From positions 137,599 to 201,598 of the forward strand of contig JBBHKE010001915.1 of assembly GCA_037447655.1 (NCBI GenBank): a stretch of DNA of 64,000 nt. Direction: 5' to 3'. The notes under the pieces are model-generated. The model searched no databases and was not told the origin of the DNA. It saw only the letters and a list, made by a program, of their open reading frames with translations. A program made the position numbers and the translations under genes. Of the stretch, positions 50,091-61,974 are shown piece after piece. This DNA comes from Zygnema cylindricum (lineage: Eukaryota > Streptophyta > Zygnematophyceae > Zygnematales > Zygnemataceae). The first letter of the stretch is position 1; each line of letters opens with the position of its first letter.

Positions 50091-51425
50091 AATCGTAGAG
50101 ACAAGATTTTACTCAGCTGAGGAATGTAGAGTACATCTGAGAAGGTGAGTATAGAAGTCTTACCCTCCACTAAGACTTTCAGATTTACCGACCCCACTAG
50201 ATCTGTGGTAACCACTCTCCCCTCCCGATAGTCTATCTCGACAGTAGGGATATTTTTTAGCTTAGTAAAGAGGTGCTTATCACGACACATATGCATCGAT
50301 GCACTTGAGTCGATGATCCATTTTTCTTGTGGAGCTTCGTGAATTGCTACGACAGCACACTTGTGTTTCTGAGGGATCTCCTTCTCTTCCAGACTCTCGT
50401 CAAGAAGAAGCCCCCAATCCTCCTTCTCAAAGGACTCGTCCGCGGTTTCTCCTTTCACTTTTGTGACCACAAGTGCCTTGTTCTTCCATCCGGAAGAACC
50501 CCCTCCACGGTTCTCTTGAACCGTTAGCTCCGACAGCTTGCCACAATCCCATTTGAAGTGTCTTGGCTTTTTGCAAAAATGACAAAGACCATTTGGGGGC
50601 CTCGGTCCTCTAAACTGATTTCTCTCTCCTTTGAATGGTTTCTTCGGATCCTTCCCCATCGATTTCCTCTTGCAGCTAGAGCTTGGATACTCTTCCCCCC
50701 CTTTCTATTCTCAATTGTGTTCTCCTGCACAAGTATCAACCGGACCACTATTTTCCACTTCTATGAATTGTTTGTCATTTCTTGTACTAAGTGCACTATG
50801 TTTTCATACTTGTCGGGTAACTTCATGATGAGTGTGTTACCTTTCATCTTCATTGTACCTATCCACCCCGCACTCTTCATCTCCATATACAAACAAGAGA
50901 GATCATTACAATAGTCTAACATCTTTCCCCCTTTGTAAGTATAATTCCCTAACTTTTGTTCGGCGAACTAGAGCTCTTGAATAGTACCAGCTCTATAGAT
51001 TTCCTCCAAACTCACCCACAACTCTTTGGCCTTGTAAATATGAAGATGGGGGGTTGCTAAAGCCTGAGTGAGGTGTCTTAGAATGAAGTTTTTGGCAGCC
51101 GTGTTGACGTCTTCCCACGTTTGGGTGTCGTTCTCCGCGGTCTTCACGGTCGCCGCTCGAAGTGCTAGGGTAATAGGAGCAATAGGAGTAAGAGGTGTCT
51201 CCTTCTCTTTCCCCTTTTTGGACACACTACTGTCCCCATCATCTGCCTCCTCTGCTGCAGCAGAGGTTGCTGCAAAAAAACCTTATTCCACCAAACCCTA
51301 GTGGAGTTCCCAGAGGTGGACGTTTCACTTGTCTTCTGACAATACCCCAATATCATTTTTCGCACAAAGCTCCCATCATCATGGCTTCTCAATAGATGAA
51401 CCCAGATCCATTGAAGGTGGGCACC
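50084..51425 (-). pseudogene. copia E1 gag and protease, degraded
   Basis: Gag starts near 51410 and shows NFILRHLTQALATPHL (frame 51225..50968) and later CHFCKKPRHFKWDC, a zinc knuckle in which the usual Gly before His is Arg. The protease reads IIDSSASMHMCRD, so the third residue of the DSG triad is Ser. Several frame changes (around 50968, 50750 and 50090) break it. Confidence 0.87.
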
Positions 51426-51431
51426 CTAGAG

Positions 51432-51446
51432 GGTGGGGCCATAACC
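51432..51446 (-). promoter_or_regulatory. E1 primer-binding site matching tRNA-iMet anticodon arm
   Basis: The plus strand reads GGTGGGGCCATAACC directly before the LTR, one base different from the anticodon-arm sequence seen exactly in E2. Confidence 0.7.
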
Positions 51447-52453
51447 TGAAATTATGTGTCCTCCATTGGACTACATAATTTAGGAAGCCTCTAGATAGCT
51501 TTTAATTAACCCACTTCAGCCAAAACCACCGCTCTCCAAGAGGACAAATTGACACCATGACTCCACCTCTGTGGAGCGTGGACTCCCTTGAGTCCGTAGC
51601 AAAAAGAATCACTTAAATCGGTCTACCAGCCGATAAGTTATGAGGTGGCAAAGATGCCAATTTATACAAACTCTCAAAGAGAGAGGTGACTATCTACAGA
51701 AAAATTATTAAGTCGTTAACCCCTCCCACAACCCCTATCTACTATAGTACGATCCAATCAAATCACTATGTACTACAAAAAGGTACTACGGCCGATGTAC
51801 TTTTTGTACGGCTTGTGTACGACTAGGCCGTTGAGTGGACACGTGTCCACGTTTTACCTGTCCTTATGTTCCTTGGAATTTCCGCGGCAAATCTTATCTC
51901 TCCGCGTGGCGTCAAGTTATGCCAAGTCCGAAAACTGCCAAAGTGACCATTCCGAGATCTCGGCGCTGATATGTGCCGTTGGATCAAAAACCAACATTTA
52001 ATGTGAACCGCTGAAAGAAATGTGTGATTCATTTATTTCGTGCGGATATCATGTTCGCACTATATTTTCAACTAGTTCTATGTTCCCTCATTCATAATTT
52101 TGTTAATTGAAATAACAATCATATTACAGTTTATATAGTTATCACACCTTATGTATATTAGCCAACTTCTAAGACAGACCGATTAGAGCTGACGGCAACG
52201 CCTCGCTTTGCCAGTAGCAGGTTCGAGTCCTGCCAAGCTCAACCTTTTGTTGAGAGTGACTTATGTCACTCTTTAGTCTTTCTTATGGAGCTGAGGCAGC
52301 CATGGATCCATCACTCTCTCTCTCTCCTTCACTGCCTACAAAAAAATAGGGGCTAGAGAGAAGGGTTGGAGGCATACTACTTACGCTTATCTTGCCTTTT
52401 TCATTAAACTAATTAGACCTAGAAAATACACCATAAATCTAGCTATTTTAAAA
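51447..52453 (-). repeat. copia E1 5' LTR (right copy)
   Basis: It begins TGAAATTATGTGTCC on the plus strand and ends near CTATTTTAAAA, where GAGCA of the left copy has decayed. Length is 1007 bp. TTAAG (52454..52458) follows, the altered partner of TGAAG at 39686..39690. The tRNA-like block with GGTTCGAGTCC is at 52220..52230. Confidence 0.88.
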
Positions 52454-52458
52454 TTAAG

Positions 52459-53072
52459 CGGTCCAAGCCAAAATATGTTGTTGAATAAGATTTGGGGGAG
52501 TGGGAGAAACGGGTGCCTTAGATTGCCATGGGTTACAGATTTAGTCGTCAAGCTTCCCTCCACTCTTATAACCCTTATTTCATCTTGTTCGGACGCCATC
52601 CTATCCTACCCGGCGCTACCTCGGCCCAAGCAGTAGTCCTTACGGAGATGGATAACAATGGGACGGTCGAGAAACTGATTGTCAACAGGATCAAGGTGTT
52701 TCACACGGAAATGCCTCTCGCCATGGGGAACTTTCAAGCAGCGCAGCACCGAGATCAACTATGGTATTCGCAATGTCGGAGCAAGAATTTTGTCCCAAGG
52801 CAACGACGATTCATGCCCGAGGATTTTGTGTACCGGATGCAACAGAAAAATGACACTCTGGATATTTCTACATGACCAGTGATTTTAAAGGTGGTAGATG
52901 TTTCTAATAAGGGTGTTCTCAGGCTAGAGGGGATGAAGGTCGCAAAATCAACAAGAATAAAATTAATGTGGCTCCCAATTACCTCCGGGAATTGGAAGAC
53001 GAGCCGACTTTCCACCTGACCTATTTTGCCGACCCACCTTCCAGTTCACCCTCCTACCTTTTGACATCCTAG
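52459..53072 (+). pseudogene. G1 integrase C-terminal part, displaced by E1
   Basis: The frame resumes where 39690 left off. MGYRFSRQASLHSYNPYFIL then FGRHPILPG are typical of the gypsy integrase C-terminal side, and QRRFMPEDFVYRMQQ follows, with stops upstream (two near 52487 and 52520) and at 52873. The polyprotein ends near 53070. Confidence 0.88.
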
Positions 53073-53327
53073 TCTTTTTTTGTCTTGGTCTGCAATCGAT
53101 GCAACTAGTGTTGGCATCAGTCCTACCATCCCTCCTCCTATGACTCTTGTCCTCAACCCTCTTCCCCCTGGTTTTGCGGGAATTGCAAGTCACGCTGGTA
53201 ACTTGTTTATTTTCTTAGCCCCGATAATTAAGAGGGGGGGATATAGGGATATCCGCCCACCCATTTCTCTCGACCTCATAGAAAAAGGGGGAGTAGAGGA
53301 GGTATCTTCTTTTTCTTCAGTGTCCTT
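53073..53327 (+). other. G1 3' untranslated region up to E3
   Basis: No coding signal. A purine-rich AAAAAGGGGGAGTAGAGGAGG lies at 53282..53302 and might be a polypurine tract remnant, but the LTR does not follow because E3 is inserted here. Confidence 0.4.
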
Positions 53328-54395
53328 TGCAACTCTAAGACCTCCATAGATCCTCAGAATGGATAGTATGCAAGAAGCCTCTAGGATAACCCTGACTCCT
53401 TTGTGTTTCAGCAAGAATAAATGCCACCTTCGCTGACAAAAAATCTGACCACCTTCACCTTTGTGAAGGCAAGACTCCCCAGAGTCTATAGCAAAAAGAA
53501 TCTCTAAATTTGCTCCCTTGAACAGTAAGTTATGAAGGGTCAAAGTTGACCTTTTGTACATAAGCTCTCTGGGAGAGAGGGTCCTATCTACCAAATTTTT
53601 CTAAGTCTGACCTCTCTCTAAAACTCTATCTAGTGCAGTACGACACCAATCATATTTCACTACCATACACAAAAGTACAACTGCCGGTGTACTTTCTGTA
53701 CGAATATTCTACGACATGGCCTAAATGTCGACACATGTCATATCCGGATTCGGTCGCGTAATCACCGGAGATGCCGCAATCGAATGTAATTGTGCCACGT
53801 GTCATCCGATGTGGCGATGACCACAAACCGTCGAGATTCTCTTCCGCGATCTCGGCATTATTCCTGGCCGTCCGATAGAATGCACATTTCAATCGTAGCC
53901 GTCATTAATACTTGCGCGGTATTTATTTCGTTTAAAGATACAAATGCGCGGGACTCGTTTCTTATCCGTACCGTAATCCGTAATTTTACATAACTGAATC
54001 TATGTATCCCGTAAACAGTTGCCGTTAAATGAATTATCCTATGTGGTAACATTTAAATAACTAACAAACCCTATAGCATGTAACTCTAATCCTAGACTTA
54101 ATGGATAAGTCTACTGGCTACCGTCGGCTTTTTTAGACGGCTAGTACCACGATCAAATCCTTGATTCGACATCTCCCCTTTTAGTAAATAAACATCCTAT
54201 CCGTAAATCAACTTATGTATTTCCCGTAAACCTCTGGATAGCCTAGGTAGCCATGGCTCTAGCTTCCTCTCCAACTTCTCAGTGACTGCAACAAGTGTGG
54301 GAGTTGGAGAGAGAAGTTAGAGGCAGACTGCCTCGGCTTCTTTGTGCATTTCATTTTAGACCTAGAAAATACTAAAAGAACCATCAATTTCTACA
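53328..54395 (-). repeat. copia E3 3' LTR (left copy)
   Basis: Plus-strand ends are TGCAACTCTAAGACC and TCAATTTCTACA; 1068 bp against 1067 in the right copy. It is clearly the same family as the E2 LTR. The 5-bp flanks (TCCTT left, GCCCC right) do not match. Confidence 0.9.
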
Positions 54396-56167
54396 CTCCC
54401 TTTTATTTTCTAGTCAAACTCTAATTTCAGACCACACTTCTCCTTGCAAAAAATTAGCTTAGGGGAAAGCACAAGTTTGGTCATCATATCTGCTACCATC
54501 TCGCTATCTGGTCGATACTCTAAACTGATTGTTTTGTTTTCTACTTTCTCTCTAACAAAGCAGAGTCTAATGTCCATTTGCTTGGCTTTAAAATTATGTT
54601 AAGGATTGGAAGAAATAGCGATTGCTGCCTGATTATCACAAAACATTTTCTGCATACCACTCTTAAGGTAACCAAGCTCACCAAGCAAAGACTTGACCCA
54701 CATCAATTCTTTTACAGCAGAGCAAGAGGCCATATACTCAGCCTCCATGGTGGATTGAGCAATAACCTTTTGCTGTTTCCTACTCAAATAGCAAGCCACA
54801 TCACCCACATATAATACATATCCAGAAGTAGATCTCCTCATCGGAGCATCACCATAACTAGCATCACTCCAAGTAGTGATGTCAGTATTCTCCCCACCCA
54901 AATGCAACCATAGATCCCTAGTTCCTATCAAATATCTAAGGACTCTCTTAGCTGCCTCCCAATCCTTCTTAGTGGGAGCATTTAGACTTCTACTCAACAC
55001 TCCTACAGTTGCAGCTAAAATATGGTCGGGTACAATTCATAAAATAGATTAGGCTTCCCACTACTTGCGTGTAAGGAATAGTCTGCATGAACTTCTGTTC
55101 TTCAAGACTTAATTCCTCGTCTAAGACTATGACTCCTACATCCTCACTCCCGTAACTTCCCTTCTTTAACTCCATTGGAGTTATACAACTATTAGCTTTA
55201 TCCATTTGAAATTTTTCCAACATGTTCCCTATTGCTTCTTTGTGAGTCAATCTTATAATCTTTCTTTCTCGGTCTCTTTCTACTTGAATTCCAAAAATAT
55301 ATTTTGCCTCTCCCATATCCTTCATTTCAAATCTCCTCTTAAGATCGGTTTTCAGTTTATTAATTTTTTCCATTTATTTACTTAAAACAAGCAAATCATC
55401 AACATAAATTGCAATAAATATAACCCTTTCCTCATCTTCAAAAACATGGATTTAGTGATCTTAGCTGATCCGGTTATATCCCAGACCGGTAAAAAACTCA
55501 TCAGGCTTTTTATTCCACTATCAAGGAGATTGTTTCAAACCATAAAGAGATTTAATCAACCGGCATACCTTACTCTCCTCTCCTTCCTCCACAAATCCTT
55601 CGGGTTGTCGAATGAAGATCTCCTCTTCCAATTCTCCATGCAAAAAGGTTGTCTTGATGTTCATTTGGTGCACCTCGATGTCTTCCGCTGCTGCCAGACT
55701 GAGAAGTATGCGGAAAGAGGGAAATCTGACGACCGGGGCAAAGGTTTCCTCTTTGTCAATTCCTTCTTTCTGTGTAAATCCTTTTGCACTAATCGGGTTT
55801 TGTAACGATCAATGGTGTTATCTAGGTTCAATTTTAATTTGAAAACCCACTTACAACCGATTGGTTTTCGGTTAGGTGGACAATCCAACAACTCCCAAGT
55901 ATCGGCTACCATAATTGAAGTCATCTCCTCATTGATGGTTCTCTTCCACCGGTTCCTTTCTGGACAAGTCATCGCCTCTCCATAAGTCTGAGGTTCATCT
56001 AAATGAGATAGTTTTGTTCCCTTGTTATTAACATGTTTTTCTTGCAATATTTTGCTACTTCTCCTTCCCCCTTCAAAATCTGTGGCCGGAATAGATGGTT
56101 CTCGTGGGTTCTTTCGAACAATCTCGGCTTCTCCTATGTCCATTGATTCCGAATCAATTTCCACCAC
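54396..56167 (-). pseudogene. copia E3 reverse transcriptase and RNase H, degraded
   Basis: Segments: integrase end and RT start 56167..55661 (with CKWVFKLKLNLDNTIDRYKT), YVDDLL at 55395..55406, 55373..54990 (KDMGEAKYIFGIQ, then the RNase H start) and 55000..54599 (SGYVLYVGD, ASCSAVKELMWVKSL, DNQAAIAISSN). Frame changes and stops occur near 55660, 55375, 55000 and 54598. Confidence 0.9.
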
Positions 56168-56900
56168 GTCTTTCCGCTTCGGGTAAAGTTGTCACTGGAG
56201 TTTTCGCAGCCAAGTCCTTTTTTCGGTCTAATTTGTACCTATAAGAATGTCATCTTCTCTAAAACCTGGATAGTTAGAAGCTCAAAGTCATCGGAATTTT
56301 CTGACTCAAATCTGATTTTTACAGACTTTGTATACTTGAAGGGATCCACAAACTTTCTTTCATCCATAACTGCTAGATGCTTTATTAAGATTATATCTTC
56401 CCTTTCTAGATCATAAACTCTATATCCTTTAACATCCTCATCATAGCTAATAAGTATCACGGTTTTCCTTTAGGATCTAGCTTCCAATTAGACCGGTCTG
56501 TATCTAGACTGAATACTTGACTACCGAAAACATTTAAGTGAGATATGTTTAGTTTCCGGCCGGTCCATCTCTCATAAGGTGTTTGACCTTTTATAGCCGA
56601 AGTAAGAACTATATTTTTGAGGTTATTCGCACACTTCATTGTTTCTGCCCAAAACCTTTTTCCTATCTTCTTATCCGACAACATACTTCTAGCACTATCA
56701 CTTAGTGACCTATTTAATATTTGAGCTACCCCATTCTGTTCCGGGTTTTCTGGAACTGTCTTTTGGTGTAGGACTCCATCTTCCGTCAAAAAATCCTCAA
56801 ACAGGTTAGAAGTATACTCTCCACCATTGTCACTCCTTATTCTCTTGATTGGAGTTTCATTGAGTTTTTCGCTCCATGCTTTATATTGTCTAAAACAATC
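56168..56900 (-). pseudogene. copia E3 integrase C-terminal part
   Basis: Open segments 56789..56457 (HQKTVPENPEQNGVA, SDKKIGKRFWAETM, HLNVFGSQVFSLDTD) and 56460..56239 follow the core. Several small frameshifts, one near 56460 and one near 56170, interrupt it. Confidence 0.88.
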
Positions 56901-58058
56901 TTAAGCTTCTGACTTATTTTTCAAAAAATACACCCTCGAATACCGAGACTTATCATCAGTGATAGTCATCAAAAATCTCTTACCCCCCGGTGAGGGCAAT
57001 TTGGCTAGTCCCCAAATATCTGTGTGTACTGAATCTAGAATATTTTCTCCCTTATAGGTGGTTTGTTTGGGAAAGGGTAATATGTGTGTTTTACCTTGAG
57101 CACATCCACTACAATCACTTAGATTCTCACTCTCAACGAAGTGAATCCTTTCCACCACTCTCATCTTTTTCATCTCTCTTAACTTATTTAGATTCACATG
57201 CCCGAGCCTCTTATGCCACATCATTATATCATGAACACCAGTATAATAATGTTTCGTCTTTTTATTGCTTAAAATCAGCCTGATCATCCATTGGCTACCT
57301 TTTTCAGCAGTGAAATAGACTTCCTCCTCAAAACTAGCAGTAAAGACTCCTCTCCTAGTGCTAGTATCAAAACCCTTATCATCTAATACAGACGTAGAGA
57401 TGAGGTTTTTGTTCAGCTCCGGAATAAACAATACATCGGAGAATGTAACTATGGATGTCTTTCCTTCTACTAACACTTTCAGATCTACCGATCTTACAAG
57501 AGTAGAAGTGATTATCCTCCCATCCTCGTACTCTATTTCTACGGTGAGAATCTTTCTTATCTTAGTGAACATGTGTTTATCCTTACACATGTGCATGGAG
57601 GCACTTGAATCTCCAATCCAACGTGCTTCAATTTTGAATCCAACGAAAGCACATTTATGCTTTCGTGGAATTTCTACCTCGTTTGTCACTTCTAAGTCCT
57701 CATCCAATAGGAGCTCATCGTCCTCGTCTTCGGATTCCACCTTATGTACTTGTGTCACAAGGGCATTTTTCTTTCCTATCGGGGTTCCACCGGTCTGCCC
57801 CTTCTTTAACCGAAGCTCGGTTAGCTTAGTGCATTTCGCCATATAGTGCCCTGGTTTCTTACAGAAATGACATAAACCCTTGGGAGCCCTTAGTCTGAAC
57901 TCGTCGGTCTGATTTTTATGCTCCCCCCCTCCGTACTTTCCGACTGGTCTCGGAGAATCGTTGTTCCTCCAAGCGGTCCCAACTGCCAAGGCTTGCCCAC
58001 TCTTTCCTCCCCTTCGCATCTCAATCGTATTCTCCCGGACGAGAATCATTCCTACCAC
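56901..58058 (-). pseudogene. copia E3 gag end, protease and integrase start in one 385-codon frame
   Basis: The longest open frame of the window. In order: CHFCKKPGHYMAKC zinc knuckle, GDSSASMHMCKD protease motif (DSS instead of DSG), VLFIPELNKNLISTSVLDD, MMWHKRLGHVNLNKLREMKK with CSGCAQGK (zinc domain), then LDSVHTDIWGLAKLPSPGGK and ITDDKSRYSRVYFLKNKSEA. The first integrase Asp is present. The altered protease triad suggests inactivity despite the open frame. Confidence 0.92.
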
Positions 58059-58734
58059 TGAGTTCCATATCCACCTTGAGTCCGCTAAGTCCTACACACG
58101 GTCGACTATGTTCTCGGACTCATCGGGTAATTTCATCAGTAAACAGTGAACCTTTTCCTATTCACTAAATTATTTTCCAACACTCTCTAGCTCCATGAAA
58201 AGTGTAGCAAGCTCATTGCAAAAATCCAACATCTTCCCCCCTTTGTATACATACTCCTTAATTTTTTGATCAGCCAACTATTGTTGCTAAATCGTATCAC
58301 TTTGGTACATCTCTATGAGAGCCATCCAAAGATCGAATGCCCTTTCTACCTGCAAATGAGGACATGCAAGCCCTTGAGTAAGATGGCGGAGGATGAAGTG
58401 ATTTGCCGCCATATTGTTGAAGTCCCAAGCATCAGTATCATTCTCCTCGTTCCTCTGAATAGGTGACATGAATGCCGAACCAGTTGTTATTGGTGTGGTC
58501 GTCTCCTTCTCCTTTCCTTTGTCCACCACCTCCCCTTCATTTGTCTCCTCCGTTGAAGATGGATCTGCTTCCCTGGTGAATCTACTTCCTCCAAACCCTA
58601 AAGGGATTCCAAGACCTGATGAACGCCCCGCTCGTCCACTCACTATTCCCCAAAACCTTTTCTCGCATAGAGCTCCTATCATCATACTTTCCCAGTATAT
58701 GAAGCCGATTCTATGAAAGATGGATACCCTAGAG
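58059..58734 (-). pseudogene. copia E3 gag, N-terminal part
   Basis: The frame 58769..58287 includes GFIYWESMMIGALCEKRFW and HFILRHLTQGLACPHLQVER. It stops at DTI, where stops in the continuation (58080..58286) separate it from the knuckle-bearing frame. Confidence 0.87.
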
Positions 58735-58749
58735 GGTTGGCCCATAACC
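58735..58749 (-). promoter_or_regulatory. E3 primer-binding site matching tRNA-iMet anticodon arm
   Basis: The plus strand reads GGTTGGCCCATAACC next to the LTR, one base different from the exact site of E2. Confidence 0.7.
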
Positions 58750-59816
58750 TGCAACTGTGAGACCTCCATAGATCCTCAGAATGGACAGCTTGCACGAAGC
58801 CTCTAGGATAACCTTGATCCCTTTGTGTTTCAGCAAGAATAAATGCCACCCTGGCTGACAAAAACTCTAACCACCTTCACCTTTGTGAAGGCAAGACTCC
58901 CTTGAGTCTATAGCAAAAAGAATCTCTGAATTTGCTCCCATGAGTAGTTAGTTATAAAGGGTCAAAGTTGACCTTTTGTATAGAAGCTCTTTGGGAGAGA
59001 GGGTCCTATCTACCAAATTTTTCTAAATCCCATCTCTCTCTAAAACTCTATCTACTCATGTACGGCACAAATCATATTACACTGCCGTACACAAAAGTAC
59101 AGCAGTCGATGTACTTTCTGTACGAATATTGTATGACATGGCCTAAATGTCGACACGTGGCATATCTGGATTCGGTCCCGTAATCCCCGGAGATGCCGCG
59201 ATCCAATGCAATTGTGCCACGTGTCATTCGATGTGGCGATGACCACAAACCGCCGAGATTCTCCTCCGCGATCTCAGCATTCTTCACGGCCGTCCGATTG
59301 AATGCAGATTTCAATCGTAGCCGTCATAAATACTTGCGTGGTATTTGTTTCGTTTAAAGATACAAATGTGCGGTACTCGTTTCTTATCCGTACCGTAATC
59401 TGTACTTTTACATAACTGAATCTATGTATCCCGTAAACAGTTGCCGTTAAATGAATTATCCTATTTGGTAACATTTAAATAACTAACAAACTCTATAGCA
59501 TATAACTTTAGTCCTAGACTTAATGGATAAGTCTACCGGCTACCGTCGGCTTTATTATACAGTTGGTACCAAGATCAAATCATGGATTTGACATCTCCCC
59601 TTTTAGTAAATATACTACCTATCCGTATATCAACTAATCTATTTTCGTAAACCTCTGGATAGCCTAGGTAGCCATGGCTCTAGCTTCCTCTCCAACTTCT
59701 CAGTGACTGCAACAAGTGTGGGAGTGGGAGAGAGAAGTTAGAGGCACATTGCCTCGGCTTTTTTCTGCATTTCATTTTAGACCTAGAAAATACTAAAAGA
59801 ACCATCAATTTCTACA
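58750..59816 (-). repeat. copia E3 5' LTR (right copy)
   Basis: It begins TGCAACTGTGAGACC and ends TCAATTTCTACA on the plus strand, 1067 bp, partner of 53328..54395. Confidence 0.9.
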
Positions 59817-60015
59817 GCCCCCGCATTCATTCATCTGGCATGTCCCCTCTTTTCCTAAGTTTTGCATCCATGTCTAAGAACAGATTAGGGGAGAAGTGGG
59901 CATGGCCATTTTTTAAGAAGGCATCCGCATCTAGGAGTCTTTGCAGGTCTCTTTAGGACAACTTGGCGGACCATTGGCCCTTCCTCTATACTCAACTGGA
60001 ACGCTGGACAGCTGT
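59817..60015 (+). other. G1 3' region between E3 and the right LTR
   Basis: About 200 bases of non-coding DNA with no recognised motif. Its place suggests the remaining 3' untranslated part of G1, but no similarity shows this. Confidence 0.35.
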
Positions 60016-60378
60016 CAAGCTCGTGTGCATTCTCGGCACACTCACATTTATCCAAGATTTCTGGACCCTTTTTTACCCCGTCTGGTCACCAGTGTACGGA
60101 TATTTTGGTGTAACATACTGGATCGGATTCCACTATTTTCCACACTGAGCGCGACACAATTTCGTTCTCACCTAATGGAGGCCGGATGACCAAGTTATTC
60201 CGCTTCTAAGATTGTAGTTTCATCACATGGAAGAAGTTTCCCGCATCCCTATAGAGGGTACATTGTGGACTTGCACGTAACCTTTGGGATGGCAATCTAG
60301 ATAATGCTGTTAGACGTCAGTAAGACTTCAATTTAGGTCTAACCGGCTTTAGGTTCATTAATAACCCTAGGTCAAAGT
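60016..60378 (+). repeat. probable right LTR segment of gypsy G1
   Basis: It matches 35931..36300 in the same orientation, starting TGTCAAGCTCGTGTGCATT. It contains the extra CTCGGCACA absent in the left copy. The copy is interrupted at 60378 by copia E4, so its end lies past the window if it persists. Confidence 0.6.
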
Positions 60379-60973
60379 TGTTGAAATAATTAGTTTTATT
60401 TGGGTATTTTCTAGGTCTAAGTATATTATAGGAAAAAGACAAGAAAAGCGCAAGCAGCCTGTCTCCATTCATTCTCTCAAGCCCCGATACTTCTTGTAGT
60501 CACTGAAGAAGAGAGAGAGTGATGGAGCCATGGCTGCCTTATCTCCTTAGGCATGACGAAAGAGTGACTTAAGTCACTCTCAACCAAAGGTTGAGTCCGT
60601 CAGGACTCGAACCTCCGACCAGCAGAGCGTGGCATAGCCGTATGCTCTAACCAGTTTGTCGTATAAGTTTGTTATGATACATAGGGTTTGATACCTATTT
60701 AAACTTGTGTATGGTCTTGAAACTGATTGACTAAAATATGAACAAAGGAACATATAACTAGTTAATATTCAGTACGGACGTCATTTCGCCCGAAACAAAT
60801 GAATCGAATATTTGTTACAATGGCTAACATTCAATGTCGGATTTAATCTGACGGCATATATCACTACCGCGATCCCAGAATGGTCACTTTGGCGTTTAAG
60901 ACGTTGCATGACCTGGCGCCACGTGGAGGGATAACATTTGGTCGCAGGAATTCCAGGGAACATACGGACGAGT
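60379..60973 (+). repeat. copia E4 5' LTR, truncated
   Basis: It starts TGTTGAAATAATTAG and follows the E1 LTR in reverse sense, including GGACTCGAACCTCC of the tRNA-like block (60602..60615). It stops in mid-LTR near GACGAGT and joins at once to the pre-integrase frame. The rest of the LTR, the primer site, gag and protease are missing. Confidence 0.85.
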
Positions 60974-61974
60974 GGAAAATGAAAAAACTTAGTGTAGTAC
61001 AAGGCATTCAATTTGGTGATAACGAAATGGTGGATGATTGTAGTGGCTATGCTCAAGGTAAGGCTCATAGACTTTCTTTTCCCAAAGCCGCCACATATAG
61101 GGGTGAGAAAGTACTAGATTTGGTCCACAAGGATATCTCGAGACCTGCAAAAGTACCTTCGGTCCGTGGGAAGAGGTTTATGTTGACAACAACTGTTGAC
61201 TGGTCTAGATACTTTAGAGTCTACTTCCTAAAATCAAAGTCTGAAACACCAACTTACTTTAAAGAATATAAAGCTTGGAGTGGGAAGTTTCATGGAATCC
61301 CTAATAAGAGAATAATAAGTGATAATGGGGGAGAATATACCTCTAACCAGTTTAAGGAAAATTTGAGAAATTAGGGAGTTCAGCACCAAAAAACCGTACC
61401 ATATAACCCGGAACAAAATGGGGTAGTTGAGAGGTTAGACCCAGCACTAGGAGATAGTGTGTGTAGTATGTTGGACGACAAGAAAATAGGAAAGAGATTT
61501 TGGGTAGAAGCTATCAACTGTGCCAACTACATTAAGAATTAAGTCCTAACCTCAGCCGTAAAAGTAATGACACCTTATGAGAGATCGGTTGGAAGGAAAC
61601 CAGATGTCTCTAACCTTAAAGTATTCGGTAGTCAAGTTTACAGTCTTGACACGGATAGGAAAAACTGGAAACTAGATGCTAAGAGAAAACCTGGATACTT
61701 TGTACGACATGATGTGGATGTCAACGGATATAGAGTCTATTACTTAGCAAAGAAAGATATCATCCTGGTCAAACACCTAGTTGTCATGGATGAAGGGGAG
61801 TCATTTGACCCTTTCAAATATACCAAGAAGATAAGAGTAAGATTTGAGTCCGAAAGTGAGGTGAACTCGGTCGTTCCCGAAAGGGACATGAGTGAAACAG
61901 TGATTGTAAATTCAGGGGAGATCCAAGATACAAGAGATCCATCGAAAACCTCACATATTCCTATGGACTTCTAG
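60974..61974 (+). pseudogene. copia E4 integrase, degraded
   Basis: The frame from 60979 begins in the middle of the zinc domain (VVQGIQFGDN, DDCSGYAQGKAH, where one Cys is Tyr), runs through LVHKDISRPAKVPSVRGKRF and ISDNGGEYTSNQF, and stops at 61372..61374. The C-terminal part is at 61567..61974 (KVFGSQVYSLDTDRKNWKLD). The first half of the zinc domain, HxxxH, is deleted. Confidence 0.9.
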
